Assembly (NCBI GenBank): GCA_032622095.1
Contig: CP136062.1
Location: 38,316,918 to 38,380,917, forward strand
Reading direction: 5' to 3'
DNA: 64,000 bases
Source of the DNA: Siphonodentalium dalli
Lineage: Eukaryota > Mollusca > Scaphopoda > Gadilida > Siphonodentaliidae
A program made the position numbers and the translations under genes. Within the stretch, counting starts at the first letter, position 1. Each line of letters begins with the position of its first letter. Positions 1 through 12,350 of this stretch are shown here, piece by piece. Under the pieces are notes generated by a model. The model had not been told where the DNA came from. It did not search any database and saw only the letters and a list, made by a program, of their open reading frames with translations.

Positions 1-566
1 AACAACAAAGAACGCTCTTTATGCTTACCATTATAATATAAACAAACACCAGAAAAGTAACTTTTTATGCTTTTGTTTACATAACAATGGTCAAACATAT
101 GACCATAACATACTGTTTATGCGATATTTCTTATTTGGATACGTACAAAGTCTATCTACATTTTGATGTTCTTTCTGTTTGTGGCGGTTTTTGACGGGTG
201 GATATATTTTCACAGGATACCCACCGCCAAGGCCAACCGTACCTTTAAGAAACCATAACGAGCTGGAGAATAAATACAATTTCTTTGTGCGTGTATAATT
301 CGTTTTTCTGACCACTCTGTTTATGCCATAATAATCAAAATCAGCAACCATTTTTTTCAACTTCTGAGCAAACTGCCAGGAGGCAGTTCTGGTGGTAGCA
401 ATCTTATCACAGTGGTTGTGTGACCAAGTACACCAAATCCCTGGAAATCCCAGGGAAACATCCCTCCCGCTGTGGAACTTTCACAGAGATTTAGAAGCCC
501 CAATTCTCTTTTTTTTTCAAATTCTATTCGAACAGTGGCAATATTTAGTTCATGTCATAAGCTTAC
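1..566. other. Non-coding, no gene supported
   Basis: No convincing exon is seen. On the minus strand this is sequence downstream of the GTAAG donor at 562-566, so it would be intron if the exon at 567-705 is real. Several CAG acceptor-like sites occur, but none continues an obvious domain. Confidence 0.4.
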
Positions 567-705
567 CTGCCAGACCAGGAAACACACTTCGGGCAGAGAA
601 ATTCTACGTCCGTTTTCCCCCACTTGACGTACTGTGTTGGACTCATGGGGACACATGAGTCGTGGACCCATTTGCAACACGAATTGCAAAGGACTGCTTG
701 TGTAC
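567..705 (-). CDS. Internal exon encoding the C-terminal half of a PHD-type zinc finger
   Basis: This 139-bp minus-strand segment is preceded by a pyrimidine-rich acceptor ending in GATAG (706-710) and followed by a CAG|GTAAG donor (566/567). One frame (two leading bases, 45 codons, two trailing bases) is open. It reads AVLCNSCCKWVHDSC, then about 20 residues, then FLCPKC. The CxxC, WxH, HxxC and final CPxC spacing is that of zinc ligands 3 to 8 of a PHD finger, a fold that usually binds histone H3 tails. The first CxxC pair should lie on an upstream exon (higher coordinates), which I could not find. PHD fingers of this style also occur in LINE and other transposon proteins of marine invertebrates, so the exon may be cellular or element-derived. 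The acceptor, open frame, domain and donor all agree, but no neighbouring exon confirms it. Confidence 0.5.
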
Positions 706-1352
706 CTATCAAAGAAAAATAAATACGATTAATTAATTGATGAGAAAGCGAAATATAGATTACACAATGACATCAGAATGTACACTCCAGTCTGAATATT
801 TGAAACTAGCAGGGCGACCCGCTGCTGAACATATCAAAGTGTTGTGGAATGATCAACTGCATTGGGTAATATGATGAAAATACAAATGTTTCTCTTCTCC
901 AATTGGTCTCATAAATGTTATGTAAAAATATACATAACATTCTGGTTTTACATGTTTGCGTAATTAGCACGCCCGCGTGTATATATACTGTAGCCCAAAT
1001 TATAAAATTCCATCGTCCCATGTATGTTTTATGGTTTTTCCGGTTTATTAGTTTAAAAGTCGAACTGCTCGATCAAGAGGCCGGCCACAAAAAGATGTAT
1101 ATATTGGCATATAGTCCGGGAGCTAATAGGGTTACCCTTGTGCCCACTTGGGACCTAACTTGACCCCACTAATTTTGTTCTCTATCATGTCCTTAAACTT
1201 TAAAGCAATGTCAACAAGAAAAACAGTGGCCGTGTAGACTCCAGACAAGATGGCGGCCATGATGGATGCCGTTTTTTAGACTAGGAACTTAGTTAGTTTG
1301 ATGGCAATTATAGCGGGAACTCTAGTAAATTGTATATATTTTCGTGAAGCTC
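706..1352. other. Non-coding, presumed intron or intergenic
   Basis: No supported gene. Positions 1240-1260 carry an AAGATGGCGGCCATGATGG motif that recurs near 2370, 12060, 12230, 19770 and 45110-45260, which marks this as part of a dispersed repeat. Confidence 0.4.
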
Positions 1353-1703
1353 ACCCTTGGAACAAACGTCCCACTTCCGTCGACTCGAATTCAAATATCA
1401 CCAAATTACGTCATGCTCGTTGATGCCTTCCAGTTTCAATTGAATTCCCTCATTAGCATATCATTATATGCAGCTCGTTTGCATTTCTCAGATATAAATT
1501 CGAGTCGACGGTGATGCGACGTTTGTTTCAAACACGGATCTCAGACGCACCAGCAATTAAATTCGTGTTGACCACACGCATGCTTCGTCCGTAGTGGGTC
1601 TACTCGCATTTATTTGAAACAAAAGTCGCACTTTTGTCGACTCGAATTCAAATAATAATAATTTAATTCGAGTCGTCGGTAGTGTGACGTTTGTTCCAAG
1701 GGT
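1353..1703. repeat. MITE-like element with nested inverted repeats
   Basis: The outer ends are inverted copies: ACCCTTGGAACAAACGTC at 1353 and its complement ending at 1703. Inside, inverted copies of GTCGACTCGAATT form two sub-hairpins (about 1357-1540 and 1614-1703). A diverged relative with the same GAGTCGTCGGTAG-type end lies at 2224-2335. No coding capacity is seen and no clear target duplication was found. A non-autonomous foldback or MITE is the simplest reading. Confidence 0.65.
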
Positions 1704-2974
1704 AACCGACGACTCAGTGCATGATCACAAGTCTACTGATCCACGCGTGTGAAGGAACAGCCAAGCGGGGTTCTAATTGAATTATGCACCATGGAGACCC
1801 TCTAGCTATACGTCCCTGCCCGCCATACATGTTTATTTTACCACGTGGTTTTAGATAGGCATAATACTGACACAACATAGTGTTATACAGCGTTTTTCTC
1901 AACTTGCTATTAAATTGTTAAAAAGGTACAACGTTTTCGTATAAAATAAACTGGACCTGATTTCTCTCAGACAAGTTCAGAACAAAATACCACCTAAAGA
2001 ATCATGTCCGACCTAAAATAGGTGTCAAATCCCTACGAAATAGCGATATAAAATCAATAATTTCCACTCCTCAGAAAATTAACATTAATTTCGTCGCTTA
2101 GAAATCAAAAGCCACATTTTCTCACTAAATGTTACGTTCTAGAATTTATATATAACTTCATAATTTAGCCGTTTTGACCAAAATCCTCAGAAACGCTTTA
2201 TGCCATTTTAAGAAATCATTTAGATTCGTCTTGAATTAAATTCGACGTTTGTTTCAACAGACGGATTATGAATTAAACTCGAGTCTAATTCTAATTGAAT
2301 CCGAGTCGTCGGTAGTTTGTTCCATGGGTTAGACACAATGACACTTTTATAATTCAAATTTGAAACTCCTTCTCCAAGATGGCTGCCAAAATGGACGCCA
2401 GAGGTTGAAAATATGTTGTTAAAAAAATTCGATTTTTACAGAATTCGGTATAAAATTTCACAAAAATTCACAATTGGGATTCTAGTCAAGTTATGGTTGA
2501 TGTACATAATTGGCTATTCTGCCTTCTATATATTGAACTAGCAGGTTAGCCAGCCACTGGCGTGGTTGGTCAGACACATGACTTGTTTTTTTAATTCTGC
2601 CTTTTTTAATTTTTTTTCTTTCAATGAGTTAATTCTGCCTTTTTAATCAAGAGAAATGATGGTACCCGTTCTAAAATAGGTATGATTTACGGTACATCGG
2701 GCGGAAACTGACCCGATGAAAATCTCCCCCTTCCTATGAACGACAGACATAAGAATTACACAACACGCATTTTTTTTTTTAATTTAAATTTTTTTTTTCA
2801 ATGAGAGCTTCTCCAAAACGCCGCGACGACGATTCCCTAGCGATTTTACCATTAGATGGGAAGTTTGAGCTCAATCGAGTCAGCCGTTTTCAATTCTATC
2901 GAGGACACATATATATACGAAGTCTCAAAATATATAGTATAGACTAGCAGGTTAGCCCGCCACTGGCCGCGTTC
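1704..2974. other. Repeat-derived non-coding DNA
   Basis: No gene is seen. 2224-2335 is a diverged relative of the preceding MITE. About 2370-2560, starting at an AAGATGGCTGCCAAAATGG motif, matches 45240-45690 in order (CAATTGGGATTCTAGT, TATATATTGAA), so it is a dispersed repeat. Confidence 0.5.
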
Positions 2975-3016
2975 GGGGGGGGGGGGGGGGGGGAACGTTA
3001 CCCCCCCCCCCCCCCA
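2975..3016. repeat. Long poly(G) tract followed by poly(C) tract
   Basis: A run of about 17-18 G is followed, after a short spacer containing ACGTTA, by about 15 C. The two runs can pair as a hairpin, and each strand could form a G-quadruplex. Tract lengths from an assembly should be treated as approximate. Confidence 0.8.
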
Positions 3017-3180
3017 CAAACAAAATCAGATCACATATTTGTTCGCAGGTCTATCTCCACTTATAGAAATTGAAAAGTCACTATTTAAGGTTCGACTAGT
3101 CTAATCTAACGCACCAATTTATACATGCCTGGAATATTATCATATTATGACCAATACAGAGCGTTTATTGATCGTATTTG

Positions 3181-3450
3181 CCCCTTTAAGTCGTCTGAAG
3201 TCAACAGCATCTATAACTCTTGACACGCTGTGGGCTAATTTTACCCACATGTTTCAATTCTCACCGATCAGATTGCAACAATTTTGGTTATAAATTTAAT
3301 TATTTTATTTTACCAATACTTAGTGGCCTTTTCTCTTGACACGCCATGGGCCAATTTTACCCACATGTTTCAATTTTCACCGATTAGATTTCAACAATTT
3401 TGGTTATATAATTAATGTTTTTATTTTATTAATAATTAGTGCCCTTTTAA
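3181..3450. repeat. Tandem duplication of about 118 bp
   Basis: TCTTGACACGC, TTTTACCCACATGTTTCAAT and CAACAATTTTGGTTATA recur in order at about 3217-3334 and 3335-3410. Both are bracketed by a CCCTTTAAG..TCTGA.GTCAAC motif (3181 and 3446). The copies differ by several substitutions. No coding content is supported. Confidence 0.65.
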
Positions 3451-4309
3451 GACATCTGATGTCAACTGGACATGTATAATATGATTTTCCTGCATGGTCA
3501 AAGTACCTCCCCATATTGCAACCCAACCCACGACCTTTTGGGCAAGGACTGAAAACATTATTCCCGGTGATGGAGGTCATCATACTCTCCATATGTGGAG
3601 CAAATAAAGAAAATATATAATATGTAATATGGTCATATAAAATATATTGACTCACCTTCAGCTTCAGTAGAGCAGACGGAACACGGATACAGCACCATGG
3701 ATGGAAGCGTGAATCGAATAGTGGTCGCATGATTTTAAGATATTTAAAATTATATTTTATTTTTAATTCACACACGATTATATATAATCTACCCCATAAC
3801 GTAATATCGTGTGATTGGTCGGTAAGCAAATTAAGTACACGGGTTTCCAATATCACAAATACTCTCTTCGTCATCTTGATCGTTATTGTCTAGCACCAAG
3901 AAGATTTTGGGATTAAGACCATTTTCGATTGCAATAAAAACACGGAAACCTCATCGCAAATCTCCGCTGTTGTCACGAGATTACCTGTTCGTCTTCCCCA
4001 AGTGTTATGAAAACACAGTTTCGGTTTAAATCCGCCAATATGTCTTCTGATTATTGTGAAGTGGTTAATGTATACAATATAACAATTGCGATACCGTTTT
4101 ACTGCTAATTGATATCAACACATTCAAACAGCTGCCGCGGCTCTCTTCAGACAAGCAGTTGCTGTCGAAATGAACACAATTACACCCGCTCGTGTCAAAA
4201 TATAAAAATTATAGGTGTAAAGTTATTAATTTTTATTGAAAACATTCAAGAAAATTGCGATATTTACGATCATGTAGAGCCGAATATTTATGGTGATACG
4301 GTATTTTGT
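3451..4309. other. Non-coding, no gene supported
   Basis: A 156-codon minus-strand reading frame crosses 3404-3874. It shows no domain, low-complexity AT-driven composition and no splice context, so I do not call it. The rest holds nothing recognisable. Confidence 0.35.
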
Positions 4310-5874
4310 GTTGACGCGTCAGCGAGTCAATATCTGGAAGTCACTATCAGGTGGTATTGTACTACCATGCATCATCAAAATATGCTGTTTGAAATCAAAA
4401 GAAGACACCGAGCTGTCCGTGCCCTCTTATCCAATATTGGATTTTTAGGGGTTAATAATACCGACCGGAGTCGAGTGAGCGAGTAAGATTTTCTAGGTTG
4501 ACCTCGTGGGGTATGTCGCTACGTTATAATGTCGAGATATAGTGTCCACGGGCCCATGGGGCATCTCGGGCGGTCCCGGGCGGTCCCAATGTTCTTTTTG
4601 TTTATATACCATTTTATCGGATGTTGAGGGGTTAATAACACCGGCCGGGGTCGAGCGAGCGAGTACCATTTTGTAGGTTGACCTCGTGAGGTATGTCGCT
4701 ACGTTATAACGTCGAGATATAGTGTCCACGGGCCCATGGGGCCTCCCGGGCGGTCCCAAATGTTCTTATTGTTTATATACCATTTTATCGGATTTTGAGG
4801 GGTTAATAACACCGGCCGGGGTCGAGCGAGCGAGTAACATTTTCTAGGTTGACCTCATGGGGTATGTCGCTACGTTATAACGTCGAGATATAGTGTCCAC
4901 GGGCCCATGGGGCCTCCCGGGCGGTTTCGGGCGGTCCCAATGTTCTTTTTGTTTATATACCATTTTATCGGATTTTGAGGGGTTAATAACACCGGCCGGA
5001 GTCGAGCGAGCGAGTAACATTTTATAGGTTGTCCTCGTGGGGTATGTCGCTACGTTATAACGTCGAGATATAGTGTCCACGGGCCCATGGGGCCTCCCGG
5101 GCGTTCCCGGGCGGTCCCAAATGTTCTTATTGTTTATATACCATTTTATCGGATTTTGAGGGGTTAATAACACCGGCCGGGGTCGAGCGAGCGAGTAACA
5201 TTTTCTAGGTTGACCTCATGGGGTATGTCGCTACGTTATAACGTCGATATATAGTGTCCACGGGCCCATGGGGCCTCCCGGGCGGTTTCGGGCGGTCCCA
5301 ATGTTCTTTTTGTCTATTTACCATTTTATCGGATTTTGAGGGGTTAATAACACCGGCCGGGGTCGAGCGAGCGAGTACCATTTTCTAGGTTGACCTCATG
5401 GGGTATGTCGCTACGTTATAACGTCGAGATATAGTGTCCACGAGCCCATGGGGCCTCCCGGGCGGTCCCGGGCGGTCCCAATGTTCTTTTTGTGTATATA
5501 CCATTTTATCGGATGTTGAGGGGTTAATAACACCGGCCGGAGTCGAGCGAGCGAGTACCATTTTGTAGGTTGACCTCGAGGGGTATGTCGCTACGTTATA
5601 ACGTCGAGATATAGTGTCCACGGGCCCATGGGGCCTCCCGGGCGGTCCCGGGCGGTCCCAATGTTATTTTTGTTTATAAACCATTTTGTTGGATTTTGGG
5701 GGGTTAATAACACCGGCCGGGGTCGAGCGAGCGAGTAACATTTTCTAGGTTGACCTCATGGGATATGTCGCTACGTTATAACGTCGAGATATTGTGTCCA
5801 CGGGCACGTGGGGCCACCCGGGCGGTCCCGGGCGGTCCTAATGTTCTTTTTGTCTATTTACCATTTTATCGGAT

Positions 5875-6362
5875 TTTGAGGGGTTAATAACGCCGGCCGG
5901 GGTCGAGCGAGGGAGTAACATTTTGTATGTTGACCTCGTGGGGTATGTCGCTATGTTATAACGTCGAGATATAGTGTCCACGGGCCCATGGGGCCGCCCG
6001 GGCGGTCCCGGGCGGTTCCAAGGTTCTTTTGTTTATACACTATTTTACCGGAATTTGAGGGGTTAATAACATCGGCCGTGGACGCGTCAACGAGTCAATA
6101 CATGGAATTAACACTTCGGTGTATTGCACTTATTGCACTACCGAGAATCACCAAAATAATCTGTCTGAACACACACGAAGACACCAGTAATCACCCGGGC
6201 TCTTTTAGCCAATATCGACAGTTGTGGGGTTAATATGACCGGCCGGAGACGAGCGAGCGAGTAAATTTTTCTATGTTGCCCTCAGGTGGCATGTCGCTAC
6301 GTTATACCGTCGAGATATTGTGTCCACGGGCTCGTTGGGCCGCCCGGGCGGTCCCGGGCGGT
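5875..6362. repeat. Higher-order satellite module, copy 1
   Basis: A normal unit is followed by a long variant unit (about 345 bp) carrying a 160-bp non-canonical insert that starts at GACGCGTCAACGAGTCAATA near 6077. The block recurs almost unchanged 2,094 bp downstream. A diverged relative of the insert (GACGCGTCAGCGAGTCAATA near 4314) opens the array. Confidence 0.85.
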
Positions 6363-7966
6363 CCCAATGTTATTTTTGTCTATATACCATTTTGTCGGAT
6401 GTTGAGGGGTTAATAACACCGGCCGGAGTCGAGCGAGCGAGTACCATTTTGTAGGTTGACCTCGTGGGGTATGTCGCTACGTTATAACGTCGAGATATAG
6501 TGTCCACGGGCTCATGGGGCCTCCCGGGTGGTCCCGGGCGGTCCCAATGTTCTTTTTGTTTATATACCATTTTGTCGGATTTTGAGGGGTTAATAACACC
6601 GGCCGGGGTCGAGCGAGCGAGTATCATTTTCTAGGTGGGGTATGTCGCTATGTTATAACGTCGAGATATAGTGTCCACGTGCCCATGGGGCCTCCCGGGC
6701 GGTCCCAATGTTCTTATTGTTTATATACCATTTTATCGGATTTTGAGGGGTTAATAACACCGGCCGGGGTCGAGCGAGCGTGTAACATTTTCTAGGTTGA
6801 CCTCATGGGATATGTCGCTACGTTATAACGTCGAGATATAGTGTCCACGGGCCCATGGGGCCTCCCGGGCGGTTTCGGGCGGTCCCAATGTTCTTTTTGT
6901 TTATATACCATTTTATCGGATTTTGAGGGGTTAATAACACCGGCCGGAGTCGAGCGAGTAAAATTTTATAGGTTGTCCTCGTGGGGTATGTCGCTACGTT
7001 ATAACGTCGATATATTGTGTCCACGGGCACGTGGGGCCACCCGGGCGGTCCTAATGTTCTTTTTGTCTATTTACCATTTTATCGGATGTTGAGGGGTTAA
7101 TAACACCGACCGGAGTCGAGCGAGCGAGTACCATTTTGTAGGTTGACCTCGTGGGGTATGTCGCTACGTTTTAACGTCGAGATATAGTGTCCACGGGCCC
7201 ATGGGGCCTCCCGGGTGGTCCCGGGCGGTCCCAATGTTATTTTTGTTTATAAACCATTTTGTTGGATTTTGGGGGGGTTAATAACACCGGCCGGGGTCGA
7301 GCGAGCGAGTAACATTTTCTAGGTTGACCTCATGGGGTATGTCGCTACGTTATAACGTCGAGATATAGTGTCCACGGGCCCATGGTGCCTCCCGGCCGGT
7401 TTCGGGCGGTCCCAATGTTCTTTTTGTTTATATACCATTTTATCGGATTTTGGGGGGTTAATAACACCGGCCGGGGTCGAGCGAGCGAGTAACATTTTCT
7501 AGGTTGACCTCATGGGGTATGTCGCTACGTTATAACGTCGAGATATTGTGTCCACGGGCACGTGGGGCCACCCGGGCGGTCCCGGGCGGTCCCAATGTTC
7601 TTTTTGTCTATATACCATTTTGTCGGATTTTGAGGGGTTAATAACACCGGCCGGGGTCGAGCGAGCGAGTATCATTTTCTAGGTTGACCTCATGGGGTAT
7701 GTCGCTACGTTATAACGTCGAGATATTGTGTCCACGGGCACGTGGGGCCACCCGGGCGGTCCCAATGTTCTTTTTGTCTATATACCATTTTGTCGGATTT
7801 TGAGGGGTTAATAACACCGGCCAGGGTCGAGCGAGCGAGTATCATTTTCTAGGTTGACCTCATGGGGTATGTCGCTACGTTATAACGTCGAGATATTGTG
7901 TCCACGGGCACGTGGGGCCACCCGGGCGGTCCTAATGTTCTTTTTGTCTATTTACCATTTTATCGG

Positions 7967-8455
7967 ATTTTGAGGGGTTAATAACGCCGGCCGGGGTCGA
8001 GCGAGGGAGTAACATTTTGTATGTTGACCTCGTGGGGTATGTCGCTATGTTATAACGTCGAGATATAGTGTCCACGGGCCCGTGGGGCCGCCCGGGCGGT
8101 CCCGGGCGGTTCCAAGGTTCTTTTGTTTATACACTATTTTACCGGAATTTGAGGGGTTAATAACATCGGCCGTGGACGCGTCAACGAGTCAATACATGGA
8201 ATTAACACTCAGGTGTATTGCACTTATTGCACTACCGAGAATCACCAAAATAATCTGTCTGAACACACACGAAGACACCAGTAATAACCCAGGCTCTTTT
8301 AGCCAATATCGGCATTTGTGGGGTTAATATGACCGGCCGGAGACGAGCGAGCGAGTAAATATTTCTATGTTGCCTTCAGGTGGCATGTCGCTACGTTATA
8401 CCGTCGAGATATTGTGTCCACGGGCTCGTTGGGCCGCCCGGGCGGTCCCGGGCGG
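7967..8455. repeat. Higher-order satellite module, copy 2
   Basis: This is a near-identical copy of 5875-6362, offset by 2,094 bp and differing by only a few bases. It shows that a multi-unit block, not just single units, was duplicated. Confidence 0.85.
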
Positions 8456-8500
8456 TCCCGGGCGGTCCCCGGGCGGTCCCGGGCGGTCCCCGGGCGGTAA
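8437..8500. repeat. Short tandem run of CGGGCGGTCC at the array edge
   Basis: About six copies of a 10-11-bp GC-rich motif, an expansion of the internal CGGGCGGTCC doublet of the satellite, end abruptly at AATTAGTCAC, where AT-rich DNA begins. Confidence 0.85.
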
Positions 8501-9294
8501 TTAGTCACACCCCTCAATTCTCCTTTTTAAATTTTTTATGTTGAATTTTATAAACATGTTGAAATGAAGAGATAGTCAAAATTACTTTGAAATACGCTCC
8601 GGTTTATTTTGAAATTCGACAATGTAGAAAATAACACACCGCAAGGCGTATAACTACAGAACCGGGTGTAGAACCGAACCGCATTCATATAATTACAGGG
8701 AATGGCGTGTAGTGCATGCAATTTATCGCTCTCGTTTCAATCCGGTGGCCAAATAATTCGATAAATATACGAAATATATGCACATAATACATATACAATA
8801 TATCTATGTATCTAATATGTTACCTAACATTTGTCACGAATTTATCAGAATTTGCTCTGCTATATGTTGATCACATGACTGGCACTAACGCAGTATGATT
8901 TATATAACACATGTTTTAAATGCTTTATCTGGAGAGTTGTTAATACAAATAAAGAGGGTTTCTTTCTCCATGTTTTTGGTGATGACTGTTTTACAATTTA
9001 TGACCACCCCCACACACGTGTTCCCACTGTGAATGCATTATGTCCCTTTATATCGTAATGTTCTGTTGTGAAGAAATTACCACGCTAGGGTGAACAATGT
9101 TAACATCAACAAATAACAAATGTATAACAAATAACACTATAATGTATAACAAATAACACTATAATGATAAACGTCCAAACGAAAACAAAAATTAAACAGC
9201 TAACAACGTTGCATACTGAATACAATCTTTGCATGTTCAGTTTCACCCATTTCCAGAATGCATGAACGCAGACATTTAGACAACCCGAATCACG
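8501..9294. other. AT-rich non-coding DNA
   Basis: No gene. About 9190-9310 (CTAACAACGTTGC..TGAATACAATC and ACCCGAATCACGGTCC) recurs at about 33930-34010 and 63730-63860, so its right part is a dispersed repeat that may belong to the following inverted element. Confidence 0.5.
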
Positions 9295-9895
9295 GTCCTA
9301 CAAGGTCGCCGGAAACCTCTCAAGATCAAGAACAGGCTTCCACCCCTGCTATGATGCGGTTGGGTCCTGCTGAATTGCTATAATGATGTTAGGGAAAAAT
9401 GAAGTTGTTATAAAAAAGTACCGTTATATTTGTTTAATTTATCTTTATCGCGGTGTTTCGATAATCTGAACATATCCAGGAAAAGCCATTATGCGCATCA
9501 AACATTCAAAAATATATTTATTGCGAAATATTTGTAATACTAAATGTATAAATTGTTGAATATTGACTATGATCAAGCACAGGAGCTTGGAATTTGGTCA
9601 AAACCCCTCTTTTATTGGCGGAACCACCACCCGGGACCAAAGGTCACGGAAGGAACGAAACAGAAAATTGTTGCCACCTATTTTGAACTCAACTGTATTC
9701 CTACAAAAAATATATTTTCACTAAAAACTTTTGGTACCTCTTACACCTTGGATGCCAATCTACAACATTCCATAGGTATATTTTTCCAGTTCTTCGAAAA
9801 CCTCACTTTATTTCGGTAATGTATTGTAAATTCACCAACGAACACAAATCTGCGACACCTACATCACCCGTTCTAGAATCTGAATGACAAATGGC

Positions 9896-11201
9896 TAAAA
9901 AACATTTTTTCCGGAATAACAAAGTCGGAACGAAATAAAATCGAAACCTAAATTTAAAGCCCGCGAAATTCAAAAATATTTGAAAGTGCGTCTGGTTTTC
10001 GAACTTAGGCGCCAGAAAACTTAAATCTGTTTATGTTTGCGTCATACTATGCTCGTTTTTGAAGATCTAATCCTGATGTTTTGTGCATTTTCCTGAAAAT
10101 GTCTGTATTTTTCTGTGTCTGCTGTTATCATCTCATGAAAATGACTACCCAAGAAGATATTCTTCATTTGACTGAATGGTAATTTGTACATATATTTAAT
10201 ATTTAATTTATTTATATTTATGGCACGACCACCTGGTATTGTTTTTTTCTTCTTGTTTTATGTTCGTTATGTACAGGTAGGCCTATATGTACTACTTGAC
10301 TTAGTACAGCTACTGGTTGCAATGATTGGTCATAAGGGGACCAAAACTCTCTAGCTCCCTCTCTCTCTCTCATAGGAGCTGGTGTCGCGCTCCGTTGTAT
10401 AGGCCTAAAATATCCATCATATAATAGTAATAGTAATCAACCAACTGATTACTGGTCGAATATCACGAAGTAGAAGAAAAAGATATATAGACTCACGGGG
10501 AGGCCTGGTATATATGCCTATGCATGAAGCGATTCCTTTGTGCGGTTTGGTGCAGATTCGTTGCCAGAATATCTTAATTATTTCCACATCAATTGCTGTT
10601 TTTTACTAGTTCTGACGAACAAATATATGTCTTAGTTGATGAGAGAAGACATTTTTCTTGAGTTAGGTAACGATATTGGCCATGCATATATAGAACGAGT
10701 GTTTAGTTTCGCGTAATTCAAATTTGTCAATGTAGGGAACAAAAACTCGCCATTAATATGCCAAATACAGTAACAAAATGTAATAAGATTCTTTAATGTA
10801 AGAGCACAAAATTAACCTGCGTATTCTTCACAGTATACGTTTTATTTGTGCGTTTGCAAGTTGTATATAATACAAACTGGTTTACCGAATAACTAGTTTA
10901 TAAATTTGAGTTAGTGATAAACTCGCTAACATAAATTTTATTTAATAAGCAACTATAAGTATTGTCAACTGTACCGGTACCAGGATCTATAAATAGTATA
11001 CGTCACTCGTGACTCGTGTGTCGTAACGAATCAGCACCAAAACTCTCAAAGAATGGCTTTATGCATATGATTATATAGCCTGTGCTCATGAATTGGAAAT
11101 TCAATTTTTAAATTCAAGACAGCTAGCCACCATCGGCATTGTTTCTCTAAATCAAAAATACCAAAAAAATATTAAAAACATTACTTAATGTAACATTCGC
11201 T
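9896..11201. other. Interior of the inverted element, non-coding
   Basis: No gene. Contains a CTCTCTCTCTCTC microsatellite near 10357 and otherwise AT-rich sequence with no recognised motif. Confidence 0.4.
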
Positions 11202-11668
11202 GATGGGGTCATTGTCACAAGGCTCCGCGATCCGATCACATTCGTATCCAAGTTTTTTTAATCGATCACAAATGTAGCCAGCTTTTCTATGGCGATCACA
11301 TTTGTAGCCAGCTTTTCATATTCAGGCGAGCCTCAATGAACACGATCAGGTTAATCTAATTTTTTCTGAATTGATGGATGAAAACAACTTGAATTTAGTT
11401 TTGATATAAGTTCATTTATAACCTGATGTTTCGGATCAATGTCGTTGGAATGCTCGAATTATATTCCAATATAAGTTGATAAACGAAGTCAGTTTTGGAG
11501 CATGACGTCGACATTTTAGTCACGAACGTGATGACGTCATATTTCGGGCAATATAAACCACGAATTAGAAAAGCTGACTACGAATGTGATCGCCTAATGA
11601 AATAAGCTGGCTACACTGGCTACGAATGTGACCGTCACTGACCGGAGTCTTGTGACAATGACCCCATC
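11202..11668. repeat. MITE with terminal inverted repeats
   Basis: The ends are inverted copies of GATGGGGTCATTGTCACAAG (11202 and ending at 11668). The sub-terminal inverted marks GATCACATTCGTA and GTAGCCAGCTT occur several times on each side, giving roughly 100-bp imperfect arms. It is about 467 bp and non-coding. No target duplication was confirmed. Confidence 0.75.
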
Positions 11669-11689
11669 GGCGTAACTTTCATGGTCGAT

Positions 11690-12350
11690 GAAACGAGTGG
11701 CTGAAATCCGACGGCGGCCATGTTTCTATGACTAATTACACGACGATCGCACCAATGTTACAGTCTCTAGCAATGATTCGTTCTCTTTTTGATACCAATG
11801 TCATGACCCATGAACAATTTAACGATGATCGGTTCATCGACATATAGGCCTAGCCTCTCTAGGCAGTGTTATTGATTTAATTATATATGCGGTGTTGTCG
11901 CTGAAATCCGACGGCGGCCATGTTTCTTTGAGAATTCACAGCAAAATGACTCGTTCCCATCTATATGTCAATGTCAACCTCCGTGACAAATTTAATTATG
12001 ATCGGACCAACACTGCGATCTCTTGCCCACGGTGCTAAATGATGCAATTTTGAAATCCAAGATGGCTGTTGGCGGCCATTTTTTTCATGCAAATAAGCCC
12101 AAAATGACTCGGTGTCGTCTATATATCAATGTCATGATGGATGGACAATTTCGTGATGATATAGGAGCATCGACACAGGCTCTAGGCTGTGTTATTGATT
12201 AAGATTTATCTAGTATTATCACTTAAATCCACGATGGCTGCCAGTGGCCATGTTTTTATGCAAATGAGCCCAAAATAATTCGTTCCCATCTAGACGCCAA
12301 TGTTATCATCCATAAAAAGTTCACGATGATCAGTGCATCGGTACGGTCAT
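11690..12350. repeat. Degenerate tandem repeats with AAGATGGC motifs
   Basis: About four diverged units of 170-200 bp. Each has a (C)GA..GGCGGCCATGTTT core followed by TGACTCGTTC..TCTA and TCAATGTCA marks (cores near 11710, 11905, 12060 and 12230). Related single copies lie at 19765-19860 and near 34870. Non-coding. Confidence 0.6.

Larger units (their letters stand above)
4310..8500. repeat. GC-rich satellite array, about 21 units of 171-181 bp
   Basis: The recurring GTTGACCTC mark lies at about 4498, 4677, 4848, 5028, 5209, 5389, 5569, 5749 and 5929, and continues to 8024, mostly 180 bp apart. Each unit contains the palindrome ACGTTATAACGT, a CGGGCGGTCC motif in one or two copies (the source of the 171/180 length classes), AGGGGTTAATAACACCGGCC and GTCGAGCGAGCGAGTA. 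Units are CpG-rich against an AT-rich background. The 180-bp length is a multiple of three, so the minus strand shows periodic 60-codon frames. These break at every 171- or 181-bp unit and are not genes. Confidence 0.95.

Noticed and set aside
3404-3874. 156-codon minus-strand frame
   Set aside because: No recognisable domain, low-complexity hydrophobic AT-driven content and no supporting splice sites.
4493-7030. Minus-strand frames of 70-110 codons with 60-residue periodicity
   Set aside because: They follow the 180-bp satellite unit and break whenever a 171- or 181-bp unit occurs. No start, splice or domain evidence.
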